Positions 35,170 to 44,370 of a DNA stretch of 49,095 nt are shown here, one piece after another. The DNA is from Gaoshiqia sediminis (GTDB lineage: Bacteria > Bacteroidota > Bacteroidia > Bacteroidales > Prolixibacteraceae): positions 1-49,095 of the forward strand of contig NZ_JAPAAF010000034.1 in assembly GCF_025907915.1 (NCBI RefSeq). Direction: 5' to 3'. The position numbers and the translations under genes were made by a program. Numbering within the stretch: the first letter of the stretch is position 1; every line of letters starts with the position of its first letter. A model generated the notes under the pieces. That model had not been told where the DNA came from. It did not search any database and saw only the letters and a program-made list of their open reading frames with translations.

Positions 35170-35268
35170 CGCAATAAAACGTGAATTCGGGGCGCACATT
35201 TTCAAATGCAACAAAAACTTTTCAAAAAAATAATTGTCTTATACAAAGAAAACGAACTGAGAAGCATC

Positions 35269-36150
35269 ATGAAAATAGCCATCACCGGAGCAAACGGATA
35301 CATTGGTCAAGAATTGATTTACATCCTGAAAGAAAGAGGGCATAAAATTTTTGCATTAAACCGGCAACAATTATACGGACAACCTGAAACACTGGCTGCA
35401 TCTTTGGAAAATACAGATGCAGTGATCAACCTGGCCGGAGCACCGATTCTGCAGCGATGGACAAAATTCAACCAGTCAGTAATTTATAACAGCCGGGTAG
35501 TTACAACCCGTAACCTGACCCAAGCCATCAATTTGCTGGCACCTGGAAACAGGCCCAGAATATTTGTGTCTGCTTCTGCGGTTGGAATCTATCAAACAGG
35601 TCAATCGCACGATGATAGCAGTAGCAAGTTCGATCCCGGATTTCTCGGGAAATTAGTCACCGATTGGGAAAAGGCCTCTGATGAGCTGCCGGTGGATGTT
35701 CGGAAGGTCACTTTTCGGATTGGCGTAGTATTGGGCAGAGAATCTCATACAATAAAAAAAATGCTCCCTCTTTTTAAACTGGGACTGGGCGGAAAATTGG
35801 GCAACGGACAACAACCATTTCCGTTCATCCATATTCACGATTTGGTGCTGGCATTCTACCAAAGCCTGGAAGACGAAACATTTACCGGAATTTACAACCT
35901 GGTAGCGCCGGATCAGACTACCAACCAACGCTTTACCCAACTGCTAGCAAAAAAACTGAAGGGGCCTGCCTTCTTTAAAGTTCCCTGTTTTATGCTGAAA
36001 CTAATCTATGGCCGGGCATCTGAAATTATCTTAAAAGGGCAAAGAGTCATTCCGAACCGTCTTCTTTCCAAGGGATTCATGTTTCAATATCCTGATATAT
36101 CTGCTTGTATAGAAGAAATTCTGCAATTAAATGGATCAAAAAGCAGTTAA
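35269..36150 (+). CDS. TIGR01777-family NAD(P)-binding epimerase-like protein
   Basis: A 293-residue extended short-chain dehydrogenase of the YfcH/TIGR01777 group (sometimes linked to SulA-like names without proof). Cofactor motif GANGYIGQELI is at the N-terminus, NLAGAPI and FVSASAVGIYQ follow, and the C-terminus has the typical NLVAPDQTTNQRF and VIPNRLLSKGF segments. The substrate is unknown for the family. ATG 35269 is chosen, since the 21 upstream codons are Lys-rich and precede the Rossmann strand. It converges on pckA. Confidence 0.87.
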   Translation: MKIAITGANGYIGQELIYILKERGHKIFALNRQQLYGQPETLAASLENTDAVINLAGAPILQRWTKFNQSVIYNSRVVTTRNLTQAINLLAPGNRPRIFVSASAVGIYQTGQSHDDSSSKFDPGFLGKLVTDWEKASDELPVDVRKVTFRIGVVLGRESHTIKKMLPLFKLGLGGKLGNGQQPFPFIHIHDLVLAFYQSLEDETFTGIYNLVAPDQTTNQRFTQLLAKKLKGPAFFKVPCFMLKLIYGRASEIILKGQRVIPNRLLSKGFMFQYPDISACIEEILQLNGSKSS

Positions 36151-36159
36151 CCGAGACGC

Positions 36160-36188
36160 AAAAAAGCCCCACCAAAATGGCAGGGCTT
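36160..36188 (-). terminator. Terminator of pckA
   Basis: Stem of about 10 bp (AAGCCCTGCC/GGTGGGGCTT with G-U pairs) and an ATTTT loop on the minus strand, followed by six T. Confidence 0.85.
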
Positions 36189-36213
36189 AAATATATTATA
36201 AATGGGAATCCAA

Positions 36214-37818
36214 TTACAATTGAGGTCCGGCAGCAACCAATGCTTGCCCTTCTTCGTTATCGGTAAATTTCTCAAAATTCTTAATAAAGCGAGAAGCAAG
36301 ATCTTTTGCATTTTTCTCCCATTCCGAAACATCAGCATAGGTATCACGAGGATCCAAAATTTTCGGGTCAACACCTGGCAAAGCGGTAGGAACCTCCAGA
36401 TTGAAGATAGGAATAACTTTAGTTTCTGCCTTATCAATCGAACCATCTAAAATGGCATCAATGATACCGCGAGTATCTTTAATGGAGATACGTTTCCCGG
36501 TGCCATTCCATCCTGTATTTACAAGGAAAGCTTCAGCTCCATGCTCTTCCATCTTTTTCACCAACTCTTCACCATATTTAGTGGGATGCAGAGAAAGGAA
36601 AGCAGCCCCGAAACAAGCAGAAAAAGTTGGCTGAGGAGATGTAACGCCACGCTCTGTACCAGCCAATTTAGCAGTAAAACCAGACAGGAAGTGGTATTCA
36701 GCCTGCTCAGGTGACAATTTAGAAACGGGAGGCAACACACCGAAAGCATCAGCAGAAAGGAAAATAACTTTCTTAGCGTGACCGGCTTTAGATACAGGTT
36801 TAACAATATTGTCGATGTGGTAAATCGGATAGGAAACCCGTGTATTTTCAGTCACAGAACCATCTGTGAAATCAATTTTCCCATTTTCGTCAACTGTAAC
36901 GTTTTCTAACAATGCATCGCGTTTGATAGCACGATAAATATCAGGTTCAGATTCCGGATCAAGGTTGATGGTTTTTGCATAGCATCCACCTTCGAAATTG
37001 AATACACCTTCATCATCCCAACCATGTTCGTCGTCACCAATAAGCTGGCGCTTAGGATCAGTTGACAAAGTTGTTTTACCAGTACCTGAAAGCCCGAAGA
37101 AAATAGCAACATCGCCTTCTTTTCCAACATTGGCAGAGCAGTGCATTGAAGCGATTCCACGCAATGGCAGGTAGTAATTCATCATGGCGAACATACCCTT
37201 TTTCATTTCACCTCCATACCAGCTACCACCAACAACATGCATCTTTTCAGTCAAATTGAAAACGGTGTACACTTCAGAATTTAAACCATGTTCTTTCCAT
37301 TTAGGATTCGAAGTTTTTGAAGCATTCAACGAAACAAAATCAGGTTCTCCGTAATTTTCCAACTCTTCAGCTGTTGGTCTGATGAACATGTTTGTCACAA
37401 AATGGGCTTGCCATGCAACTTCCATGATAAAACGGACTTTCAAACGGGTATCTTCGTTAGCCCCGCAAAAAGTGTCAACAACAAAAAGTTTTTTCCCGGA
37501 AAGTTGCTTGGTTGTAATCTCTTTCAGATCATTCCATACTTCGGGAGTAGTTGGTTTATTGTCATTTTTTGCATGATCAGAAGTCCACCAAATAGTATCT
37601 TTCGTTGTATCATCTTTTACGATGAACTTGTCTTTTGGCGAGCGTCCGGTAAAAACTCCAGTCATCACGTTTACAGCGCCCAATTCGGTCACCATTCCTT
37701 TTTCGAAACCTTCCAAACCTGGCTTGGTTTCTTCTTCAAATAAAACATCGTAAGAAGGATTATAAACGATTTCTTTGACGTCGGTAATACCGTACTTTGA
37801 TAAATCAAGATTTCTCAT
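36214..37818 (-). CDS. pckA: Phosphoenolpyruvate carboxykinase (ATP)
   Basis: A 534-residue ATP-type PEPCK that interconverts oxaloacetate and PEP with CO2. The [10 protein letters not shown] motif is at 56-65, the P-loop [11 protein letters not shown] at 242-252 and metal-binding [10 protein letters not shown] follows. In fermenting Bacteroidota the enzyme usually runs toward oxaloacetate, feeding the reductive branch to succinate and propionate, which matches the decarboxylase operon at the left end. It is a single gene with its own candidate promoter and terminator. Confidence 0.97.
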   Translation of the reverse strand: MRNLDLSKYGITDVKEIVYNPSYDVLFEEETKPGLEGFEKGMVTELGAVNVMTGVFTGRSPKDKFIVKDDTTKDTIWWTSDHAKNDNKPTTPEVWNDLKEITTKQLSGKKLFVVDTFCGANEDTRLKVRFIMEVAWQAHFVTNMFIRPTAEELENYGEPDFVSLNASKTSNPKWKEHGLNSEVYTVFNLTEKMHVVGGSWYGGEMKKGMFAMMNYYLPLRGIASMHCSANVGKEGDVAIFFGLSGTGKTTLSTDPKRQLIGDDEHGWDDEGVFNFEGGCYAKTINLDPESEPDIYRAIKRDALLENVTVDENGKIDFTDGSVTENTRVSYPIYHIDNIVKPVSKAGHAKKVIFLSADAFGVLPPVSKLSPEQAEYHFLSGFTAKLAGTERGVTSPQPTFSACFGAAFLSLHPTKYGEELVKKMEEHGAEAFLVNTGWNGTGKRISIKDTRGIIDAILDGSIDKAETKVIPIFNLEVPTALPGVDPKILDPRDTYADVSEWEKNAKDLASRFIKNFEKFTDNEEGQALVAAGPQL

Positions 37819-37871
37819 AAGTCAACAATTAAAAAATTAAAATTTCCAACAAAACCATTTTTCTCGGCAGA

Positions 37872-37879
37872 CAAAAATA
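37872..37879 (-). promoter_or_regulatory. Candidate -7 element for pckA
   Basis: The minus strand reads TATTTTTG, matching TAnnTTTG, about 54 nt upstream of the pckA start codon. No clear -33 element. Confidence 0.4.
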
Positions 37880-37944
37880 ATTTTTTTTGAAGATTAGGGA
37901 GGAGGGCACTTTCCAAATTCAGGTTATTTTTCAGTTATCACTAT

Positions 37945-37979
37945 AAAAAGTAGGCAGTGTGTTTGTTAACACACTGCCT
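37945..37979 (-). terminator. Terminator of xerD
   Basis: Perfect 12-bp stem (AGGCAGTGTGTT/AACACACTGCCT) with loop TGTT, followed on the minus strand by ACTTTTTAT. About 73 bp past the xerD stop. Confidence 0.8.
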
Positions 37980-38051
37980 GCCAGTTAGGTTACAAATCAA
38001 CTTCTATAAAATCAGAATGTTAAGAAATTATTATCAAAAATTCTGATTAAT

Positions 38052-38951
38052 CTAAGAACGGGGATGAAAATGCGTAAGCGTATTTTTCAAATAATCCCGA
38101 TCCAGATGCGTGTAAATCTCAGTTGTCAAAATAGACTCATGCCCAAGCATTTCCTGAACTGCCCGTAAGTCTGCACCCCCTGAAATCAAATGGGTAGCAA
38201 AAGAATGACGAAACGTATGCGGACTGATTTTTTTGTTCAAGCCAACTTTTTCGGCCAAATTTTTAATGATCGTGAATATCATCACCCGGCTCAGTTTTTT
38301 ACCACGACGGTTCAAAAACAAAATATTTTCGCTTTCGGGACTAATTTTTAATGTTTTGCGGTATCCATGTAAGTAACGGGTAATTTCCTCAATGGCCTTT
38401 GAACTGACCGGCACTAGTCTTTCTTTTTCGGATTTACCTTCCACCTTTATAAATCCTTGGTCAAAAAACAGGTTTGTCACTTTCAGGTTTACCAGTTCGG
38501 AAACGCGTAAACCGCAACTGTAAAGTGTTTCGAGCATGGCTTTGTTACGCTGACCTTCTGGTTTGATTAAATCCACACCGTCAATGATCAGATCTATTTC
38601 TTCCATGGTCAACACATCGGGCAGTTTTCGGCCAATCTTTGGAGACTCAAGCAAAGTGGTAGGGTCGCTGTTGATTTTGCCTTCCATCAGCAAATATTTA
38701 AAGAAGGACTTAATCCCCGAAATGGTACGGGCCTGGGTACGCGGAGAAACGCCGCGATCATTGATATATTCAATAAAACTGCGCAGATGGTTTATCCTTA
38801 CCTTCTCCGGTGTTAAACGTTTAAAACTTTCATCCAAAAATGCCATCAGTTTATTGATGTCATTAATGTAAGCTGCGATTGAGTTTTGAGACAGAGACTT
38901 CTCCAATCTCAGGAATGTCTCAAATCCTTTTTTACTGTCTTCCCATTTCAT
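38052..38951 (-). CDS. xerD: Tyrosine recombinase XerD
   Basis: A 299-residue tyrosine recombinase. The catalytic set is complete: R149 (CGLRVSEL), K174, H245 and R248 (HTFRHSFATH), H271 (LGHES) and nucleophile Y280 (EIYTHLD). An N-terminal SAM-like core-binding domain occupies about 1-85. Length and motifs fit the housekeeping XerC/D that resolves chromosome dimers, working with FtsK (encoded about 3 kb away on the same strand). No mobile-element features flank it, so it is not called an integrase. Confidence 0.93.
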   Translation of the reverse strand: MKWEDSKKGFETFLRLEKSLSQNSIAAYINDINKLMAFLDESFKRLTPEKVRINHLRSFIEYINDRGVSPRTQARTISGIKSFFKYLLMEGKINSDPTTLLESPKIGRKLPDVLTMEEIDLIIDGVDLIKPEGQRNKAMLETLYSCGLRVSELVNLKVTNLFFDQGFIKVEGKSEKERLVPVSSKAIEEITRYLHGYRKTLKISPESENILFLNRRGKKLSRVMIFTIIKNLAEKVGLNKKISPHTFRHSFATHLISGGADLRAVQEMLGHESILTTEIYTHLDRDYLKNTLTHFHPRS

Positions 38952-38987
38952 AATTAAAACAATTAATTTTTTCTAAAAACTTTTAAA

Positions 38988-38995
38988 TACTTTTG
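38988..38995 (+). promoter_or_regulatory. Candidate -7 element upstream of aroQ
   Basis: TACTTTTG matches TAnnTTTG; it lies about 127 nt before the aroQ start codon in an A/T-rich gap between divergent genes. Confidence 0.4.
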
Positions 38996-39121
38996 TTTTT
39001 TGCTGTAGCAAATTTTTAAAGGCCTTGGCATTGAAATTAGTTTCTTCCCCAAGATTACATAATTTTCAATACGTAGGAGCCTTGATAAAGTTACTGGTTT
39101 TTTTTAAAAAACAAACAAAAA

Positions 39122-39541
39122 ATGAAAATATTGTTAATAAATGGCCCAAATTTAAACTTATTGGGCAAAAGAGAAAAAAATATTTATGGTGATCTTTCTT
39201 TTGAAACATATTTTAAAACATTAAAAGATAGATTCCCATCTTTAGACCTTGAGTACTATCAGTCTAACATCGAAGGAGAGATCATAAATAAAATTCATGA
39301 AGCAGGTTTTACGTACGATGGGATTGTCATAAACGCAGGGGCTTATACACACACTTCGGTGGCTATCCGCGATGCTATTTCCGGTATTACAACACCCGTA
39401 GTTGAGGTTCACATCTCCAACATTCTCACCCGCGAAAGTTTCAGGCACGAATCGCTGATTGGGCCGGTATGCCGTGGAAGTATCATGGGATTTGGACTGG
39501 ACTCATACCGGTTAGGAATCGAAAGTTTCATTAAAAATTAA
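39122..39541 (+). CDS. aroQ: 3-dehydroquinate dehydratase, type II
   Basis: A 139-residue type II dehydroquinase of the shikimate pathway. Motifs are complete: INGPNLNLLGKRE with the flexible-loop arginine, the INAGAYTHTS segment and VEVHISNILTRESFRH with the catalytic histidine. Length is typical (about 140-150). It is divergent from xerD and followed 94 bp later by the pyruvate kinase gene, which has its own -7 element. Confidence 0.95.
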   Translation: MKILLINGPNLNLLGKREKNIYGDLSFETYFKTLKDRFPSLDLEYYQSNIEGEIINKIHEAGFTYDGIVINAGAYTHTSVAIRDAISGITTPVVEVHISNILTRESFRHESLIGPVCRGSIMGFGLDSYRLGIESFIKN

Positions 39542-39600
39542 CGTTCGGAGAAATTACCTGCATTAACGGGTGACTATTACAAGGAGTAAAGAAAATTAGC

Positions 39601-39608
39601 TAATTTTG
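39601..39608 (+). promoter_or_regulatory. -7 element for the pyruvate kinase gene
   Basis: TAATTTTG matches TAnnTTTG exactly, 27 nt before the start codon. Confidence 0.5.
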
Positions 39609-39635
39609 TGGCCCCATAATGTTATCTAGTTTGAA

Positions 39636-41057
39636 ATGAAACACACAAAAATTGTTGCCACAATCTCAGATCTGCGCTGTGAACCTGAGTTTGTTGAAGC
39701 CTTGTATAAGGCAGGGATGAATGTTGCCCGGATGAACACGGCACACATCACCGAGGAAAGCGCCCTGGACATGCTCAACAACATACGTTCAGTATCCGAC
39801 TCAATTGGTATCCTGGTTGATACGAAAGGTCCTGAAATTAGGACAACTGAGGTGAAAGAATCCTATAAAGTTGAAGTTGATCAGTTGATTGAAGTATCCG
39901 GATTGGTGCGAGAAAGCACTCAAGGCCGGAATGTACTAACGGTTTCCTATCCAAAATTTCACGAAGAAATTCCTGCTGATGGCTCTCTGCTAATCGACGA
40001 TGGAGAACTGGAATTGAGCGTTGTTGAAAAACACAATGACTTCGTTCTTTGCAAAGTTGAGAATCCCGGAACAATCAAAAACAAAAAAAGCGTCAATACT
40101 CCGGGGTTCAGCGTACAACTCCCTTCGGTTTCCGAAAAAGATGAAAAATTCATCGAATTTGCCGCGAAAAATAATGTTGATTTTATCGCCCACTCCTTCG
40201 TGCGCAATAAAGAGGACGTGCTAAAAGTTCAGGAACTGCTGGACAAACACAATAGTCCGATCAAGATCATCGCCAAGATTGAAAACCTGGATGGAGTGAA
40301 CAACATTGATGAAATCCTGGATTATGCATACGGAATCATGGTTGCTCGTGGTGACCTTGGAATTGAAATCCCCGCCGAAAAAATTCCGGGCATCCAACGT
40401 CAGTTAATTAAAAAGGCTGTTCAGCGCAAGAAGCCGGTGATTGTTGCCACCCAAATGCTCCACAGCATGATCGACAATCCACGCCCTACACGCGCCGAAG
40501 TAAGTGATGTCGCCAACGCCATTTTCTCCCGGGCCGATGCGATTATGCTTAGCGGTGAAACGGCCTACGGACAATATCCCATTGAAGCTGTAAAGTACAT
40601 GGATCGTATTGCACAGGAAATTGAACGTAGCAAAGACAAACGCAACGACATCATCATTCCGGCCGTGGAAAACGAAGTGGTAGCTTATTTGGCTGAAGCT
40701 GCCATCCAGGCATCCAACGAGCTGAAGACATCTGCAATTGTAACGAACACACTCACCGGCAAAACAGCACGCTATCTGGCCGCCTTCCGGGGTAACAACC
40801 CGGTTTACGCCTGCTGCTACGATATTAGTATTGCCCGTCAGTTATCGCTTTCGTATGGCGTTAGGGCCAACGTGATTGAGCCAAAACGCAACAAGTTTAA
40901 AATGGTGCGCTCGTCGCTGAGAACCCTGCTTGAGTCCAAACGACTGAAAGAAGAAGATATGGTCGTATATGTTGGCGGCAGCTTCGGAATCGGCGGCGGA
41001 TCTACATTTATGGAGATCTCAACCGTTGATAAACTGACACACAAAACAAACGAATAG
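39636..41057 (+). CDS. pyk: Pyruvate kinase
   Basis: A 473-residue pyruvate kinase (PEP + ADP to pyruvate + ATP). The start HTKIVATISDLRCEPEFVEAL, the VDTKGPEIRT motif, IIAKIENLDGV with the catalytic lysine, MVARGDLGIEIP and the MLSGETAYG segment are all present. The C-terminal domain is of standard size. With PckA nearby it defines the PEP branch point, but each has its own promoter and terminator. Confidence 0.96.
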   Translation: MKHTKIVATISDLRCEPEFVEALYKAGMNVARMNTAHITEESALDMLNNIRSVSDSIGILVDTKGPEIRTTEVKESYKVEVDQLIEVSGLVRESTQGRNVLTVSYPKFHEEIPADGSLLIDDGELELSVVEKHNDFVLCKVENPGTIKNKKSVNTPGFSVQLPSVSEKDEKFIEFAAKNNVDFIAHSFVRNKEDVLKVQELLDKHNSPIKIIAKIENLDGVNNIDEILDYAYGIMVARGDLGIEIPAEKIPGIQRQLIKKAVQRKKPVIVATQMLHSMIDNPRPTRAEVSDVANAIFSRADAIMLSGETAYGQYPIEAVKYMDRIAQEIERSKDKRNDIIIPAVENEVVAYLAEAAIQASNELKTSAIVTNTLTGKTARYLAAFRGNNPVYACCYDISIARQLSLSYGVRANVIEPKRNKFKMVRSSLRTLLESKRLKEEDMVVYVGGSFGIGGGSTFMEISTVDKLTHKTNE

Positions 41058-41083
41058 ACCAGGTTTTTACCAACTATAAAAAG

Positions 41084-41115
41084 AAAAGGAGCCTGCAAGC
41101 TCCTTTTCTTTTTTC
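41084..41115. terminator. Bidirectional terminator between pyk and lolA
   Basis: Perfect 9-bp stem AAAAGGAGC/GCTCCTTTT with a 6-nt loop (41084-41107). It has T-rich sequence on the right (plus strand) and A-rich on the left (minus strand), and serves both convergent genes. Confidence 0.88.
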
Positions 41116-41133
41116 ATCTTTTTTTTTTGAAAT

Positions 41134-41778
41134 TTATCTCAAATCAATTACTTCAACTCCCGGATGTTTTGACTTGTCAAAAACAAAAGCGGAATCCTCG
41201 GCCGGAACATTTGTTTTCAGGTCGTTCACCTTCACAATATAATTGTTCCCTTCCTGTCCACCCATTTCAGCTTTTTTGATCAACATCTGTTTTTTATCAA
41301 CTTGAATACGGATTTTGGAGTATTCAATGGAATTCGTCTGAGGGAAAAGGTCAATAACATAAATATCAGCCGTTTCTTCCACAAACTTATAATTAAAGCC
41401 CTCTTCGTAAATAGTAAACAATTTGGAAGGATTCATCATTTCACCGGAATCTTCATCCAGTGTGGTAATACTGACTTCATTGGCATCTTTCATATATGTC
41501 CAAACATTGCTTCCGTTACAGTAAATTTCGAGACCAAGAAGCGGTAGCTTCAACTGGTAGTTATCCCCTTTCATCAATATGTTCCCTTTATTTTCTTCGA
41601 AAATACCCTCCTCTTTATTCTCCATGACATAGTCGAACGAAGCCTGAATGGATGTATAAGATTGGGTAGTTTTAGTGACATTTTCGAGGATCGACTTGGC
41701 TTTGGGATCCTGCTGGGCCATGGCCATGATTCCGGCAAAGGCAAAAACGGCGAGCAATAAAAGTTTTCTCATGTTCAA
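41134..41778 (-). CDS. lolA: Outer-membrane lipoprotein carrier protein LolA
   Basis: A 214-residue periplasmic LolA-family chaperone that carries lipoproteins to the outer membrane. The signal peptide (about 1-21) ends at AMAQ. The body has the expected pattern for a LolA open barrel (KGNILMKGDNYQLKL, NGSNVWTYMKDANEVSI, ending with DSAFVFDKSKHPGVEVIDLR). It starts 9 bp after ftsK, so the two are co-transcribed, an arrangement common in Bacteroidota. Confidence 0.88.
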   Translation of the reverse strand: MNMRKLLLLAVFAFAGIMAMAQQDPKAKSILENVTKTTQSYTSIQASFDYVMENKEEGIFEENKGNILMKGDNYQLKLPLLGLEIYCNGSNVWTYMKDANEVSITTLDEDSGEMMNPSKLFTIYEEGFNYKFVEETADIYVIDLFPQTNSIEYSKIRIQVDKKQMLIKKAEMGGQEGNNYIVKVNDLKTNVPAEDSAFVFDKSKHPGVEVIDLR

Positions 41779-41787
41779 TTTTATTTT

Positions 41788-44211
41788 TTACAAGCTATTC
41801 AATAATTGTTCCAAACTATATTCATCCTGAAGCAACACCTGCCGAGCCTTGCTTCCTTCGCTGGGGCCCACAATTCCTGCAGCCTCCAGCTGGTCCATGA
41901 TCCGGCCGGCACGGTTATACCCGATAGAGAATTTACGCTGGATCATCGAAGTTGATCCCATTTGGTTCATTACCACCACACGGGCAGCATCATCAAACAG
42001 CTCATCTCGGTTATTCAGGTCGGTATCAAGTGCCCCGCCTTCCGATTCGCCCACATACTCAGGCAACATAAAGGCCGTCGGGTAACCTTGCTGTCCGGCA
42101 ATGTGTTCGCAAATGCGATCTACCTCGGGCGTATCCACAAAGGCACATTGCAAACGGGTCATACTGCTGCCCATCGCAATCAGCATATCTCCTTTCCCGA
42201 TCAGCTGGTTGGCACCAGGCGTATCCAAAATAGTGCGCGAATCGATCATTGAAGCCACCTTAAAAGCAATACGTGTTGGGAAGTTCGCCTTGATCACCCC
42301 GGTGATGATATTAATAGACGGCCGTTGTGTTGCGATAATCATGTGGATGCCGACCGCACGCGCCAGTTGGGCGATGCGGGCTATGGGCAACTCAATTTCC
42401 TTTCCGGCCGTCATAATCAGGTCGGCAAACTCGTCGATGATGACAACGATGTATGGCAGGTATCGATGCCCTTTCTCCGGGTTCAGTCGACGGGCAGTAA
42501 ACTTGCCGTTATATTCTTTAATATTCCGCACATGTGCTTTTTTTAGCAGGTCGTAACGCATATCCATCTCCAGGTTCAACGAGTTCAGGGTATATTTAAC
42601 CTTCTGAATGTCCGTGATGATCGGCTCTTCATCATCGGGCAACTTGGCCAGAAAATGTCGCTCAATGGTGGAGTAAAGGCTTAATTCAACTTTCTTCGGG
42701 TCAATCATCACCAGCTTCAGTTGCGACGGGTGCTTTTTGTAGAGCAAGGAGGTGATAATCGCGTTCAGCCCAACTGATTTACCCTGACCAGTTGCACCCG
42801 CCACCAAAATGTGCGGCATCTTGGTCAGGTCAATCAGGAACGTTTCGTTCGAAATGGTTTTACCCAACACCACGGGCAAATCGGCCGTACTTTCCTGGAA
42901 TTTTTTGGATGAAATGATGGAGCGCATCGACACAACCTCAGGTTGTTGGTTGGGAACCTCGATACCAATCGTACCGCGCCCGGGGATTGGCGCAATGATG
43001 CGAATACCCAAGGCCGCCAGGCTTAGCGCGATATCGTCTTCCAGGTTTTTGATTTTGGCAATACGGATACCCGGCGCAGGTACAATCTCGTACAAAGTAA
43101 TAGTTGGCCCGATGGTAGCCCGGATTTTGGTAATCTCAATTTTGTAATGACGGAGCGTTTCAACAATCTTGTTTTTGTTAGAAATCAGCTCTTCGTTGCT
43201 GACTTCGGCATTGCCTGATGGATGGTCGTCCAGCAAATCGATGGAAGGGAACTTGTAAGTTGACAAATCGAGCGTGGGATCATAAGCTTCCTGGCTTTCA
43301 CCCGGATCAAAATCCTCATCCGTTTCTTCTTCAATTTTTTCCACCGTCATTTCCAACTCGCCTTCATCCACATTCGCTGAGGCATTGGAAAGCTGACTCT
43401 CCACATGGCTTCGGGCTCCTGAAACGTCCAACCGTTCCTCAATTTCAAGGTCGTCACTATCTGGATCAAATATCGTCTCAATCAAATCGTTTTCGTTGAT
43501 AACTTTCGAAATCGAGTCGTCAGGCTCCACCTGTCCCGGGGTATCATCCACAACTTCATTGGTACCGGCGATGACAGCCTTTGGCTTGTTAATCCGGCCA
43601 AAAAACTGCTTCAGCCAGGGAATAAAATTTTCGACCCCAAAAAGGATAATCAGGAACAAGCTGCAAACGAGTACGAAAAACGTACCGATATTTCCAACCA
43701 TTGAACTGAGCCAATTTGCCAAAAACAATCCATTTTCGCCCCCCGGGTTCAGGAAGCCGTTTACATTGAAACCTGAAAACAACAACCCCGAAAAAATTGA
43801 TATCCAAAATATCAATACGACTGAAAAAAGCATGGCCCGGGAGAATTTCACCAACGACCTTCCCCAAAGGTCAAATGCGGCAATAATCAGCAGGTAAACA
43901 AAAAAGAAAGAGGAAATACCAAACCCCCGGTTGATGAACATTTCTCCCAGAAAGGCTCCGGTTTTCCCTGCTTTGTTCTGCACCTTAATGTCGGCATTGC
44001 GGATGAGCTCGCGCCACGAAATATCCAGTTTACTATGGTCTGCATGTCCATATATCAAAAAAGAAACAAATGCCACCAGCAGATAAAGCCCAAAAACAAA
44101 CAGGAACAAGCCCAGCGTGTATTTGAATTTATCACCGGTAAAAAATGATTTCAGGCGAAAAAAAATGCCTGCTTTGGAGGACGACTTTTGGGTCTTGGTC
44201 TTCTTTGCCAT
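41788..44211 (-). CDS. ftsK: DNA translocase FtsK
   Basis: An 807-residue FtsK/SpoIIIE translocase. Four to five transmembrane helices occupy about 30-195, an acidic linker about 220-320, and the RecA-like motor has Walker A GATGQGKS at 472-479 and VIIDEFADL (Walker B). The C-terminal gamma winged helix (about 740-805, RKFSIGYNRAGRIMDQLE) recognises polar DNA motifs and activates XerD. It pumps DNA through the septum at division. A candidate promoter lies just upstream and lolA follows. Confidence 0.96.
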   Translation of the reverse strand: MAKKTKTQKSSSKAGIFFRLKSFFTGDKFKYTLGLFLFVFGLYLLVAFVSFLIYGHADHSKLDISWRELIRNADIKVQNKAGKTGAFLGEMFINRGFGISSFFFVYLLIIAAFDLWGRSLVKFSRAMLFSVVLIFWISIFSGLLFSGFNVNGFLNPGGENGLFLANWLSSMVGNIGTFFVLVCSLFLIILFGVENFIPWLKQFFGRINKPKAVIAGTNEVVDDTPGQVEPDDSISKVINENDLIETIFDPDSDDLEIEERLDVSGARSHVESQLSNASANVDEGELEMTVEKIEEETDEDFDPGESQEAYDPTLDLSTYKFPSIDLLDDHPSGNAEVSNEELISNKNKIVETLRHYKIEITKIRATIGPTITLYEIVPAPGIRIAKIKNLEDDIALSLAALGIRIIAPIPGRGTIGIEVPNQQPEVVSMRSIISSKKFQESTADLPVVLGKTISNETFLIDLTKMPHILVAGATGQGKSVGLNAIITSLLYKKHPSQLKLVMIDPKKVELSLYSTIERHFLAKLPDDEEPIITDIQKVKYTLNSLNLEMDMRYDLLKKAHVRNIKEYNGKFTARRLNPEKGHRYLPYIVVIIDEFADLIMTAGKEIELPIARIAQLARAVGIHMIIATQRPSINIITGVIKANFPTRIAFKVASMIDSRTILDTPGANQLIGKGDMLIAMGSSMTRLQCAFVDTPEVDRICEHIAGQQGYPTAFMLPEYVGESEGGALDTDLNNRDELFDDAARVVVMNQMGSTSMIQRKFSIGYNRAGRIMDQLEAAGIVGPSEGSKARQVLLQDEYSLEQLLNSL

Positions 44212-44233
44212 GTTTTTTTGTAAAATTCGATTG

Positions 44234-44241
44234 CAAAGTTA
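44234..44241 (-). promoter_or_regulatory. -7 element for ftsK-lolA
   Basis: The minus strand reads TAACTTTG, an exact TAnnTTTG match, 22 nt before the ftsK start codon. Confidence 0.5.
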
Positions 44242-44370
44242 ACGAATTTTAAACAGGATATCTTGCCCGGGATGAAAGTAAAAACGTGAAGAAATCTGCT
44301 TGAAAAAGTTAAAACCAGCCAAAAATCCAGGTTCTTTCGGTATCACCGTATGAATCAGTTTCGATCAAGG

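Noticed and set aside
38052-38951. Phage or island integrase
   Set aside because: Motifs and length match housekeeping XerD. No attachment repeats, tRNA or phage genes lie nearby.
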